Assembly (NCBI RefSeq): GCF_014205055.1
Contig: NZ_JACHMS010000001.1
Span: 2,852,001 to 2,916,000, forward strand
Length of the DNA stretch: 64,000 bases
Direction: 5' to 3'
DNA from: Streptomyces luteogriseus
GTDB lineage: Bacteria; Actinomycetota; Actinomycetes; Streptomycetales; Streptomycetaceae
Part shown: positions 38,289-46,192 of the stretch, one piece after another
How positions within the stretch are numbered: the first letter of the stretch is position 1
Layout of the letters: every line of letters begins with the position of its first letter
The notes under the pieces: model-generated
The model's input: the letters and a program-made list of their open reading frames with translations, nothing else
Told to the model about the DNA's origin: nothing
Database searches by the model: none
Made by a program: the position numbers and the translations under genes

Positions 38289-39434
38289 GTGAGCGGCTGT
38301 GAGAGTGCCGTACAGGCGAACGCCCGGCTGCGGCACCTGGTCGGCGGCGGCGCCCGCGAGCTTGCGGTGGGCTTCGACACGCCCACCCGAACCGGCCTCG
38401 ACTCGCCGGCACCGGCCGCCTTCGGCCTGGTCGGCCACCGGGGCGTGCCCGTCGACTCCATCGACGACATGCGGGTGCTGCTGGGCGGGCTGCCGCTGGC
38501 CCGCATCACGGTGTCCCTGGCCGCCGACGCCTGCGCGGCACCGCTCCTCGTCCTGTACCGGCTCGTCGCCGAGGAGCACGGGGCGCCGGCCGGCCGGCTG
38601 GCGGGAAGCGTCGGCAACGACGTCCTGACGGAGCTCCTGCTGGCCGACCCCGGCCCGTTCCCGCTGCGGGCGTCCCTGCGGCTCGCACGGGACGTGTGCG
38701 CCTACGGCCTGGCCGAGCTGCCCCGCTGGCGATGTCTGACCGTCCGGGGCCACCGGCTCGCGGGCGCCGGAGCGGACCCCACCCAGGAGATCGCCTTCAC
38801 CGTCGCGGCCGGCGCCGAGTACCTGCTGGCCGCGGCCGCGGCCGGCCTGGATCCCGCTGCCGTCGCCGCCCGTACGGCGCTGTGCGTCGCCGCCGCCCGC
38901 ACCGGGCGCGGCACCCGGGCCAAGCTGCGCGTCGTACGCCGGTTGTGGGCCGATACGGTCCACGCCCGCCTCGGCCCGGCCCCCACCCCACGCCTGCACG
39001 TGGTCGTCCCCGGCCACACCCTCACCGCGGCGCCGGCGTCGGCCGGCCTCGAAGCGGCGGTGGCCGACCTGCTGGACCGCGTCGGACGACTCGGCGGGCT
39101 GCTCGCGGTCCTGGAGCGGCACCGCGGCCCCGAGCTGTTCGGCGTCCACGGCGCCGGCCGGCCCGCGCCCCACCCCCGCCTGGCCCGTCCCTGGACGTCG
39201 TCGCACGCCGTGCGGGCCCTTCAGACCGAGCGTCTGGCCAAGCTCCGCGCCTGGCGTGTCCAGCCCGCCGTGGACGAGGCCCTCCTGCGGCTGTGCAGGG
39301 CCGCGCAGGGCGACGGGAACATCCTCCACCCGCTACGAGAGGCCTTGGCGTCCCGGGCCACCCTCGGCGAGGTCTGCACCGTACTGCGCGAGACCTGGGC
39401 GCCCAACCCCCGGCCCTCCCCCACCGAGCCGTAG
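38289..39434 (+). CDS. Degenerate methylmalonyl-CoA mutase-like protein (no B12 domain)
   Basis: 381 residues from a GTG at 38289 with GAGGAGA upstream. It aligns by eye with the TIM-barrel half of acyl-CoA mutase large subunits: VGFDTPTRTGLDS (family AFDLPTQxGxDSD), VPVDSIDDMRVLLGGLPL (VAIDSxxDMxxLFxGIPL), LAGSVGNDVLTELL (LxGTxQNDILKEx), DPTQEIAFTVAAGAEY (xxxQELAFTxAxGxEY). Key parts are missing: the N-terminal TIRQYAG segment with the substrate Tyr is absent, the catalytic His of GYHxxEAGA aligns with Arg (GHRLAGAGA), the CoA-contacting Arg after the ND motif is Ala, and there is no C-terminal B12 domain (no DxHxxG). A working mutase is unlikely; it might be a non-catalytic partner like the small subunit MutA, or have a new role. 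It lies beside a cluster that consumes methylmalonyl-CoA. Confidence 0.8.
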   Translation: MSGCESAVQANARLRHLVGGGARELAVGFDTPTRTGLDSPAPAAFGLVGHRGVPVDSIDDMRVLLGGLPLARITVSLAADACAAPLLVLYRLVAEEHGAPAGRLAGSVGNDVLTELLLADPGPFPLRASLRLARDVCAYGLAELPRWRCLTVRGHRLAGAGADPTQEIAFTVAAGAEYLLAAAAAGLDPAAVAARTALCVAAARTGRGTRAKLRVVRRLWADTVHARLGPAPTPRLHVVVPGHTLTAAPASAGLEAAVADLLDRVGRLGGLLAVLERHRGPELFGVHGAGRPAPHPRLARPWTSSHAVRALQTERLAKLRAWRVQPAVDEALLRLCRAAQGDGNILHPLREALASRATLGEVCTVLRETWAPNPRPSPTEP

Positions 39435-39441
39435 GAAGAGG

Positions 39442-39543
39442 CCCTGCGCCCGCTCAGCCGCAGGAACAGGCCCCACGCCCGCTCAACCGCAAGAACACGC
39501 GCTACGCCCGCTCAGCCGCAGGAACAGGCGCTACGCCCGCTCC
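39442..39543. repeat. 29-base tandem repeat between mutase-like gene and wecA-like gene
   Basis: Three full units (39442–39470, 39471–39499, 39500–39528) and a 15-base partial unit, with core CGCCCGCTCARCCGCARGAA. The last partial unit runs into the 3' end of the convergent wecA-like gene, whose stop is at 39531. It lies between two convergent genes, where a terminator is expected, but I see no simple hairpin. Confidence 0.85.
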
Positions 39544-40874
39544 CTCTCGTGTGCACGGAAGCCCGCCGGCGCAGCCGCCTTCTCCAGCTCCGACAGAGCG
39601 GTGCTGCCGTGCGGGATCCTGGCATCCGCTTCGCGGGCCGCGCCGGAGGCCTGGGCGGGGGCGTCGGCGGAGGATGGGACGGCCGGCTCGGCGACGGCGA
39701 CCGAGCCGCGGCGCCGGTAGCGCGGCGGCACGAAGCGCTCCATCCAGCGCGGGGCGCGCGGCGTGAAGCGCGGCAGCAGAAGCAGCAGCAGCCCGATCGC
39801 GCTGAGGAACACCACCCCCAGCACGATCCACATGGACGCCGAGTTGACCGAGTAGGCGAGCGCGCCGAAGGCGATCAGCGCCGACCAGAAGTACATGATC
39901 AGCACCGCGCGGCTGTGCGAGTGGCCGATCTCCAGCAGCCGGTGGTGCAGATGGCCGCGGTCGGCGGCGAACGGGGACTGGCCGCGCCAGGTGCGGCGCA
40001 CGATCGCCAGGATCAGGTCGGCGGCCGGCACCGCGATGATCGTCAGCGGCAGCAGCAGCGGGATGTAGACGGGGACCGTCTGGTGCACGGCCTCCTTCTC
40101 GGACCCCACGTACAGGTTGAGCGCGTCCGGGTCGACCTGGCCCGTGACGGAGATCGCGCCGGCGGCCAGGACCAGGCCGATCAGCATCGAGCCCGAGTCA
40201 CCCATGAAGATCCGCGCCGGGTGCATGTTGTGCGGCAGGAAGCCCAGGCACATGCCCATCAGGATCGCCGAGAAGAGCGTGGCCGGAGCGGCGGCCTCGA
40301 TGCCGTACGAGTACCAGATGCGGTAGGCGTACAGGAAGAACGCCGTGGCGGCGATGCACACCATTCCCGCCGCGAGGCCGTCCAGGCCGTCGACGAAGTT
40401 GACCGCGTTGATGGTGATGACGACCAGCGCGACCGTGAGCAGGGTGCCCTGCCACGGGGTGAGCGCGACCGAGCCGACGCCCGGGATCGGCAGCCACAGG
40501 ATCGTCAGACCCTGCACGACCATCACGCCCGCGGCGATCATCTGGCCGCCCAGCTTGATCAGGGCGTCGATCTCGAACTTGTCGTCCAGCACCCCGATCA
40601 GCCAGATCAGGGCCGCCCCGGACAGCAGCGCCCGGGGTTCGTTCGACGTCTCGAAGACCTGGTTGAGGTTGGTCAGGTGGTCGGCGACCAGCAGGCCCGC
40701 GCACAGGCCGAAGAACATCGCGATACCGCCGAGGCGCGGAGTGGGCTCCCGGTGCACGTCACGTGCCCGGATCTCCGGCATCGCTCCGGCCACGATCGCG
40801 AACTTCCGTACCGGCCCTGTCAGCAGATACGTCACCGCGGCCGTGATGCAGAGCGTCAGGAGGTATTCACGCAC
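39531..40874 (-). CDS. Undecaprenyl-phosphate sugar-1-phosphate transferase (MraY/WecA family)
   Basis: 447 residues from a GTG at 40874 with GGGGAAG just upstream (a longer frame exists without a ribosome site). It is a polytopic membrane protein with about 11 hydrophobic segments. Family motifs: AGAMPEIRARDVHREPTPRLGG near 30–50, VNFVDGLDGLAAG near 157 (catalytic Asp/Asn region), IFMGDSGS near 225, and the cytoplasmic His motif RGHLHHRLL near 313. It should move a HexNAc-1-phosphate from a UDP-sugar to undecaprenyl phosphate, starting a cell-wall glycopolymer. The hydrophilic C-terminal tail of ~80 residues is Ala/Pro-rich. It ends the glyA-side run of minus-strand genes and is the last core gene before the cluster. 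In S. coelicolor, as I recall, atpI follows here instead. Confidence 0.93.
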   Translation of the reverse strand: MREYLLTLCITAAVTYLLTGPVRKFAIVAGAMPEIRARDVHREPTPRLGGIAMFFGLCAGLLVADHLTNLNQVFETSNEPRALLSGAALIWLIGVLDDKFEIDALIKLGGQMIAAGVMVVQGLTILWLPIPGVGSVALTPWQGTLLTVALVVITINAVNFVDGLDGLAAGMVCIAATAFFLYAYRIWYSYGIEAAAPATLFSAILMGMCLGFLPHNMHPARIFMGDSGSMLIGLVLAAGAISVTGQVDPDALNLYVGSEKEAVHQTVPVYIPLLLPLTIIAVPAADLILAIVRRTWRGQSPFAADRGHLHHRLLEIGHSHSRAVLIMYFWSALIAFGALAYSVNSASMWIVLGVVFLSAIGLLLLLLPRFTPRAPRWMERFVPPRYRRRGSVAVAEPAVPSSADAPAQASGAAREADARIPHGSTALSELEKAAAPAGFRAHERERA

Positions 40875-41003
40875 GGGCTTCCCCACAGGTCTCGCTGGCC
40901 ATCTCAGCCCCACACCCTAGCGATGCGCGCATATGAGTGTGGACTTCCGGGTAGCGACGATGGTTGCACGAGTGGCTGTGCACCCTGATGCGCTTACCCC
41001 GGC

Positions 41004-42242
41004 TCAAGCGGGATACGGCGGAAATCCACCGGCCAGCTCCCGCACATCTTCACGGGCGCTCGAGATCTCCGTCACGCCCCGCAGGACCCCGGCGAGCAGC
41101 TCGGCGATCCGGACCATCTCCGCCTCGCCCATGCCCTGTGTGGTGATCGCGGCCGTGCCGAGCCTGAGGCCCCGGGCGTCGCCGTGCGGCAGCGCACAAC
41201 AGTCCATGACCAGGCCCGCCGCGGCGAGACGCCCCCGGGCGGTGCGTCCGTCGACGCCGAGCGGCGCCGGGTCGGCGGTGATCAGATGCGTGTCCGTGCC
41301 GCCCGTGGTGACGACCATGCCCGCCGCGGCCAGCCGGGCGGCCAGAACCCGCGCGTTCGCCACCACCTGATGGGCGTACGCGGCGAATGCCGGTGTTGCC
41401 GCCTCCCCGAAGGCGACGGCCTTGGCGGCGATGGTGTGCATCTGCGCACCACCCTGTGTGAAAGGGAACACGGCCCGGTCGACCCGCTCGGCCAGCTCCG
41501 CACGGCACAGGATCATGCCGCCGCGCGGGCCCCGCAGGACCTTGTGGGTGGTCCCGCAGACGATGTCCGCGTACGGCACCGGATTCGGGGCCGCTCCTCC
41601 GGCGACGAGGCCGAGGGGGTGCGCGGCGTCCGCGATGAGGTACGCGCCCACCTCGTCGGCGACCTCGCGGAAGAAGGCGTAGTCGACATGGCGCGGGTAG
41701 GCGATCGAGCCGCACACGATCGCCTTGGGCCGGCGCGTGCGGGCCAGCGTGCGCACCTGCTCGTGGTCGATGAACCCGGACTCGGCCTCCACGCCGTAGC
41801 CGACGAAGTCGAACCAGCGGCCGGAGAAGTTGGCGGGCGAGCCGTGCGTGAGATGCCCGCCGTAGGGCAGGCCGAGCGCGAGGACGGTGTCGCCGGGCCG
41901 GAGCAGGGCGGCGTAGGCGGCGAGCACCGCCGAAGAGCCCGAGTGGGCCTGGACGTTGGCGTGGTCGGCGCCGAACAGCGCCCTGGCCCGGTCGACCGCG
42001 ACGCGTTCGGCGACGTCGACGATCTCGCAGCCGCCGTGGTGCCGCGCCCCCGGGTAGCCCTCGGCGTACTTGTTGGCCAGCGGGGAGCCGAGCGCGGCGA
42101 GCACGGCCGGGGACGTGAAGTTCTCGGCGGCGATCAGCTGGAGCGTCGTCGACTGCCGCTCCCGCTCCGCGAGCAGGATGTCGGCGAGCTCGGGGTCCTG
42201 GCGGCGCAGGACGTCGGCCTCGATGGCAGGGGTGACCGTCAT
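41004..42242 (-). CDS. glyA: Serine hydroxymethyltransferase
   Basis: 412 residues; ATG at 42242 with GGAG 6 bases upstream. PLP-dependent fold-type I enzyme interconverting serine and glycine with tetrahydrofolate and feeding one-carbon metabolism. Motifs: LIAAENFTS near 37, NKYAEGYPGARHHGG near 57–71, DAAHPLGL (PLP-ring Asp) near 195, and GTTHKVLRGPRGG near 227 with the Schiff-base Lys. Usual length for the family. It lies in a same-strand run tsaC–phosphatase-like–glyA–wecA, 70 bases after its upstream neighbour. Many actinomycetes have a second glyA elsewhere, so this may be one of two. Confidence 0.95.
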   Translation of the reverse strand: MTVTPAIEADVLRRQDPELADILLAERERQSTTLQLIAAENFTSPAVLAALGSPLANKYAEGYPGARHHGGCEIVDVAERVAVDRARALFGADHANVQAHSGSSAVLAAYAALLRPGDTVLALGLPYGGHLTHGSPANFSGRWFDFVGYGVEAESGFIDHEQVRTLARTRRPKAIVCGSIAYPRHVDYAFFREVADEVGAYLIADAAHPLGLVAGGAAPNPVPYADIVCGTTHKVLRGPRGGMILCRAELAERVDRAVFPFTQGGAQMHTIAAKAVAFGEAATPAFAAYAHQVVANARVLAARLAAAGMVVTTGGTDTHLITADPAPLGVDGRTARGRLAAAGLVMDCCALPHGDARGLRLGTAAITTQGMGEAEMVRIAELLAGVLRGVTEISSAREDVRELAGGFPPYPA

Positions 42243-42312
42243 GGTGGGCTCCGGGCGTCGACGGTGGCACGTACGACCAATGTAGGCCCGGGGCCTGCGG
42301 AGCGCTCGGCTG

Positions 42313-42993
42313 TTACGTCTTTGCGGGGACGCCCGTGAGAGCCGTGACGACCGGATCGAGTGCCTGGTGTATCTCGTCCCCGATGGAACGGAAGAACGTC
42401 AGCGGCGCACCGTAGGGGTCGTAGACCTCGTCCGCCTCGGCGGTCGGCGCCAGCAGCCACCCGCGTAGAGCGGCCGCCGCGCGGACCAGCGCACGCGCGC
42501 GGAAGACCACACCCTCCTCCAGGGGCGGCAGGGTCGCCGGGTCGATGGCCTTGACCAGGCGGGTGAACTCCTTGAGCGTGAAGGTGCGCAGGCCCGCCGA
42601 GTGCCCCATGGAGATGACCTGCGCCCGGTGGTCCCGGGTGGCGGTCAGCACCAGGTCGGCGCGGATCACGTGCTCGTCGAGGAGCTCGCGCCCGGTGAAG
42701 CCGGAGGCGTCCGCACCGAAGTCGGCCAGGACGGTCTCCGCGTGGGACTCCATGGGCGCGCCCTCGTGGCCCCAGGTGCCCGCGCTCTCCACGATCAGCC
42801 CGCCGCCCAGGATCCCGAGCCGCTCCCGCACGGCATGGCGGGTCAGCCGCTCGGTGATGGGCGAGCGGCACACGTTGCCGGTGCTGACGTGGAGGATGCG
42901 GAAGCTGTCGCGCGGAAGTCCCACGAAGGTCGTCGTGATCTCCGCCGCGCTTTCCCCGTTGCCTATGCCACGCCCCGATCCAGGGGCCGTCAA
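42313..42993 (-). CDS. Low-molecular-weight protein-tyrosine-phosphatase-family protein, catalytic Cys replaced by Ser
   Basis: About 226 residues from a TTG at 42993 overlapping the tsaC stop (TTGA), which fits translational coupling; a GTG at 42924 is an alternative start. The P-loop reads ILHVSTGNVCRSPITE, where active LMW-PTPs and arsenate reductases have V-C-x-G-N-x-C-R-S: the nucleophile is Ser (codon AGC), while the second Cys, Arg and Ser are kept. The general acid region is present (VYDPYG near 190). It therefore resembles a natural substrate-trap form, or an enzyme using another mechanism. I recall the HVSTGNVCRSP form from other streptomycetes, so it may be conserved rather than a lesion. 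It lies between tsaC and glyA in the same direction; partners unknown. Confidence 0.88.
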   Translation of the reverse strand: MTAPGSGRGIGNGESAAEITTTFVGLPRDSFRILHVSTGNVCRSPITERLTRHAVRERLGILGGGLIVESAGTWGHEGAPMESHAETVLADFGADASGFTGRELLDEHVIRADLVLTATRDHRAQVISMGHSAGLRTFTLKEFTRLVKAIDPATLPPLEEGVVFRARALVRAAAALRGWLLAPTAEADEVYDPYGAPLTFFRSIGDEIHQALDPVVTALTGVPAKT

Positions 42994-43637
42994 TTCGCCA
43001 CCTCGAGGTCGGGTACGACCTTGCGCAGCTCGTCCGCCGAGATGGCGCCCGCGCGCAGCAGCAGCGGCACCTCCCGGGTCACGTCGACGATCGACGACGG
43101 CACGATGCCGGGGGTCGGGCCCCCGTCGAGGTAGACGGAGACGGAGTCGCCGAGCATCTCCTGAGCGGCGTCGCAGTCCTCCGGCGCCGGGTGGCCGGTC
43201 AGGTTGGCGGAGGAGACGGCCATGGGACCGACCTCGGTCAGCAGCTCGATGGCGACCGGGTGCAGCGGCATGCGCACGGCGACCGTGCCCCGGGTGTCCC
43301 CGAGGTCCCACTGGAGGGACGGCTGGTGCCGGGCGACGAGCGTCAGGGCGCCCGGCCAGAAGGCGTCGACCAGCTCCCAGGCCAGCTCGGAGAAGTCCGT
43401 GACGAGGCCGTGCAGCGTGTTCGGCGAGCCGATGAGGACGGGGGTGGGCATGTTGCGGCCCCGGCCCTTCGCGTCCAGCAGGTCGGCGACCGCCTCCGAG
43501 GAGAACGCGTCGGCGCCGATGCCGTACACCGTGTCGGTCGGCAGCACCACGAGCTCGCCACGGCGGACGGCGGACGCTGCCTCGCGCAGACCGGTCACAC
43601 GGTCGGTCGCGTCGTTGGTGTCGTATCGCCGTGCCAT
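42990..43637 (-). CDS. tsaC: Threonylcarbamoyl-AMP synthase (TsaC/Sua5/YwlC, short form)
   Basis: 215 residues; ATG at 43637 with GAGGAGG about 9 bases upstream. It makes threonylcarbamoyl-AMP from threonine, bicarbonate and ATP for the t6A37 modification of ANN-decoding tRNAs. Motifs: VVLPTDTVYGIGADA near 30, KGRGRNMPTPVLIGS (KxR region) near 57, VAVRMPLHP near 118 and MAVSSANLTGHPAPED near 138. It lacks the extra C-terminal Sua5 domain. The order prfA–prmC–tsaC is common in actinobacteria and groups translation-fidelity functions. It lies 70 bases after prmC and overlaps the phosphatase-like gene by four bases. Confidence 0.95.
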   Translation of the reverse strand: MARRYDTNDATDRVTGLREAASAVRRGELVVLPTDTVYGIGADAFSSEAVADLLDAKGRGRNMPTPVLIGSPNTLHGLVTDFSELAWELVDAFWPGALTLVARHQPSLQWDLGDTRGTVAVRMPLHPVAIELLTEVGPMAVSSANLTGHPAPEDCDAAQEMLGDSVSVYLDGGPTPGIVPSSIVDVTREVPLLLRAGAISADELRKVVPDLEVAN

Positions 43638-43707
43638 CTTTAGCTGGCCTCCTCGTACACGTGCTGCTGGGATGAAGTCCGCGAAGAGCGCGGGGTGCCC
43701 GGTGTGC

Positions 43708-44553
43708 TCACGGCAGCGCCTTGCGGGCCGTGGCGAAGCGCGGGCGGTTGTTCAGGTCCGGGTGGTCGGCCGCGTCGGTCCAGCCGCGGTCCTCGGCGAA
43801 GATCCACGGCACCTGGCCGCCCTGGGTGTCCGCGTGCTCGACGACGACCACACCGCCCGGGCGCAGCAGCCGGTGCGCGGTGCGTTCCAGGCCGCGGATG
43901 AGGTCGAGGCCGTCCTCACCGGAGAAGAGGGCGAGGCCGGGGTCGTAGTCCCGCGCCTCGGGGGCGACGTACTCCCACTCCGTGAGCGGGATGTACGGCG
44001 GGTTGGTGATGACCAGGTCGACCTGGCCGTCCAGGTCCGGGAAGGCGGTGAGGGCGTTGCCCTGCCGCAGGTCGACCCTGGATCCCTCGACGTTCTTGCG
44101 GGTCCACTTGAGGGCGTCCTCGGACAGCTCCACGGCGTGCACGCGCGAGCGCGGCACCTCCTGGGCGAGGGCCAGCGCGATGGCTCCGGAGCCGGTGCAC
44201 AGGTCGACGATGCACGGCTCGACGACGTCCATGGCCCGCACGGCGTCTATGGCCCAGCCGACCACCGACTCCGTCTCGGGCCGCGGCACGAACACCCCGG
44301 GACCGACCTGGAGTTCCAGGTAGCGGAAGTAGGCACGCCCGGTGATGTGCTGGAGCGGTTCGCGGGCCTCGCGGCGGGCGATGACCTCCCAGTAGCGGGC
44401 GTCGAAGTCGGAGTCCTTGACGGAGTGCAGCTCGCCGCGCTTGACGCCGTGCACGAACGCGGCGAGTTCCTCCGCGTCGGTACGCGGCGAGGGCACGCCG
44501 GCGTCGGCGAGCCGCTGGGTGGCCTGGGCCACCTCCGCGAGCAGCAGATTCAC
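43708..44553 (-). CDS. prmC: Peptide chain release factor N5-glutamine methyltransferase
   Basis: 281 residues; GTG at 44553 after GGAGGA. A SAM-dependent class I methyltransferase that methylates the Gln of the GGQ motif in RF1/RF2. N-terminal helical substrate-binding domain (~1–90), then the Rossmann domain with VDLCTGSGAIALALA near 115 (SAM loop) and the catalytic NPPYIPLTEWEY near 184. It sits 39 bases downstream of prfA, its substrate gene, the usual bacterial arrangement. Confidence 0.96.
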   Translation of the reverse strand: MNLLLAEVAQATQRLADAGVPSPRTDAEELAAFVHGVKRGELHSVKDSDFDARYWEVIARREAREPLQHITGRAYFRYLELQVGPGVFVPRPETESVVGWAIDAVRAMDVVEPCIVDLCTGSGAIALALAQEVPRSRVHAVELSEDALKWTRKNVEGSRVDLRQGNALTAFPDLDGQVDLVITNPPYIPLTEWEYVAPEARDYDPGLALFSGEDGLDLIRGLERTAHRLLRPGGVVVVEHADTQGGQVPWIFAEDRGWTDAADHPDLNNRPRFATARKALP

Positions 44554-44592
44554 GCAAGTCCTCCGTATTACTCGTACGTGCTCGTGCCTGCC

Positions 44593-45669
44593 TTACGCGG
44601 CCGCCAGCTTCGCAGCGGAGTCCGCGTCGACGCAGGCCTGGATCACCGCGTCGAGATCGCCGTCCAGGACCTGGTCCAGGTTGTACGCCTTGAAGCCGAC
44701 ACGGTGGTCCGAGAGACGGTTCTCCGGGAAGTTGTACGTGCGGATCTTCTCGGAGCGGTCGACGGTGCGGACCTGACTGCGGCGGGCGTCGGCGGCCTCC
44801 CTCTCCGCCTCCTCCTGCGCCGCTGCGAGCAGCCTGGAGCGCAGGATACGCAGTGCCTGCTCCTTGTTCTGCAGCTGGCTCTTCTCGTTCTGGCAGGAGG
44901 CGACGACTCCGGTGGGAATGTGCGTGATGCGCACGGCGGAGTCGGTGGTGTTGACGGACTGTCCGCCGGGCCCGGAGGACCGGTAGACGTCGATGCGGAG
45001 GTCGTTCGGGTTGATCTCGACGTCGACCTCCTCGGCCTCGGGCGTGACGAGCACACCGGCCGCGGAGGTGTGGATACGGCCCTGGGACTCCGTCGCGGGG
45101 ACGCGCTGCACGCGGTGCACGCCGCCCTCGTACTTCAGCCGCGCCCAGACGCCCTGGCCGGGCTCCGTGGCGCCCTGGCCGCCCTTGGTCTTCACGGCGA
45201 CCTGGACGTCCTTGTAGCCGCCCAGCTCGGACTCGGTGGCGTCGATGATCTCGGTCTTCCAGCCGACCCGCTCGGCGTAGCGCAGGTACATGCGCAGCAG
45301 GTCGCCTGCGAACAGCGCCGACTCGTCGCCGCCCGCGCCCGCCTTGATCTCGAGGATGACGTCCTTGTCGTCGCTGGGGTCACGCGGGACGAGGAGAAGC
45401 CGCAGCTTCTCCGTCAGCTCCTCGCGGGCCTTCTCCAGCTCCTTGACCTCGGCGGCGAACTCCGGGTCGTCGGCGCCCAGTTCGCGCGCGGTCTCGATGT
45501 CGTCGCCGGTCTGCTTCCAGGAGCGGTACGTGGCGACGATCGGGGTGAGCTCGGCGTAACGCTTGTTCAGCTTGCGCGCGTTGGCCTGGTCGGAGTGGAC
45601 CGACGGGTCGGCGACCTTCTTCTCAAGGTCGGCGTGCTCGGCGACGAGTTCCTCGACGGCCTCGAACAT
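44593..45669 (-). CDS. prfA: Peptide chain release factor 1
   Basis: 358 residues, the normal RF1 length; ATG at 45669 with AGGAG 7 bases upstream. Recognises UAA/UAG and triggers peptide release. The codon-recognition motif is [11 protein letters not shown] (PxT form, so RF1 rather than the SPF of RF2) near 187, and the catalytic motif [15 protein letters not shown] lies near 226, the Gln being the PrmC target. A long N-terminal coiled-coil (~1–100) is present. It precedes prmC. Confidence 0.97.
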   Translation of the reverse strand: MFEAVEELVAEHADLEKKVADPSVHSDQANARKLNKRYAELTPIVATYRSWKQTGDDIETARELGADDPEFAAEVKELEKAREELTEKLRLLLVPRDPSDDKDVILEIKAGAGGDESALFAGDLLRMYLRYAERVGWKTEIIDATESELGGYKDVQVAVKTKGGQGATEPGQGVWARLKYEGGVHRVQRVPATESQGRIHTSAAGVLVTPEAEEVDVEINPNDLRIDVYRSSGPGGQSVNTTDSAVRITHIPTGVVASCQNEKSQLQNKEQALRILRSRLLAAAQEEAEREAADARRSQVRTVDRSEKIRTYNFPENRLSDHRVGFKAYNLDQVLDGDLDAVIQACVDADSAAKLAAA

Positions 45670-45774
45670 CTTGGGCTCCTGTGAACGGACGGGGGTGAAG
45701 GGCGGGCGACCAAAAACGCCGGTCCCGGAGCGCCCGGTGTGGGGCGCCTCCGTGGACCGGCGAATTGAGGCTCG

Positions 45775-45996
45775 CTACTTCTTGGAGCCGGCGGCCTTGC
45801 CGAAGCGGGCCTCGAAGCGGGCCACACGGCCACCGGTGTCGAGGATCTTCTGCTTGCCCGTGTAGAACGGGTGGCACTCGGAGCAGACATCGGCGCGGAT
45901 GCTGCCGGACTCGATGGTGCTGCGGGTGGTGAACGACGCGCCACAGGTGCAGCTGACCTGCGTCTCGACGTACTCGGGGTGGATGTCGCGCTTCAA
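45775..45996 (-). CDS. rpmE: 50S ribosomal protein L31 (zinc-binding form)
   Basis: 73 residues starting [16 protein letters not shown]; the start is a TTG at 45996 with AGGAG 6 bases upstream, an uncommon choice for a ribosomal protein. It has the C+ zinc ligands CTC near 16–18 and CSEC near 38–41. Streptomyces also carry a zinc-independent L31 paralogue that is de-repressed by Zur when zinc is scarce; this is the zinc-replete form. Encoded just upstream of prfA. Confidence 0.96.
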   Translation of the reverse strand: MKRDIHPEYVETQVSCTCGASFTTRSTIESGSIRADVCSECHPFYTGKQKILDTGGRVARFEARFGKAAGSKK

Positions 45997-46192
45997 GGTG
46001 TCTCCTAGGTTCGGGAGGGCGCCGGGTCGCTGACGCGGGGTGCGGGAGCGTGAACCGGAGCCGACGTACCAGTCTGCCAGGACTGGGGCCTACTCCCAAA
46101 ACCGGGGGTTGTGGTGATCTATTCCCCCGCGGGCCGGTGGGGGTTGTTCGCGCCCGTGCGGCGGAGCGGCCCATCGGCACGGCCACGCGCCC

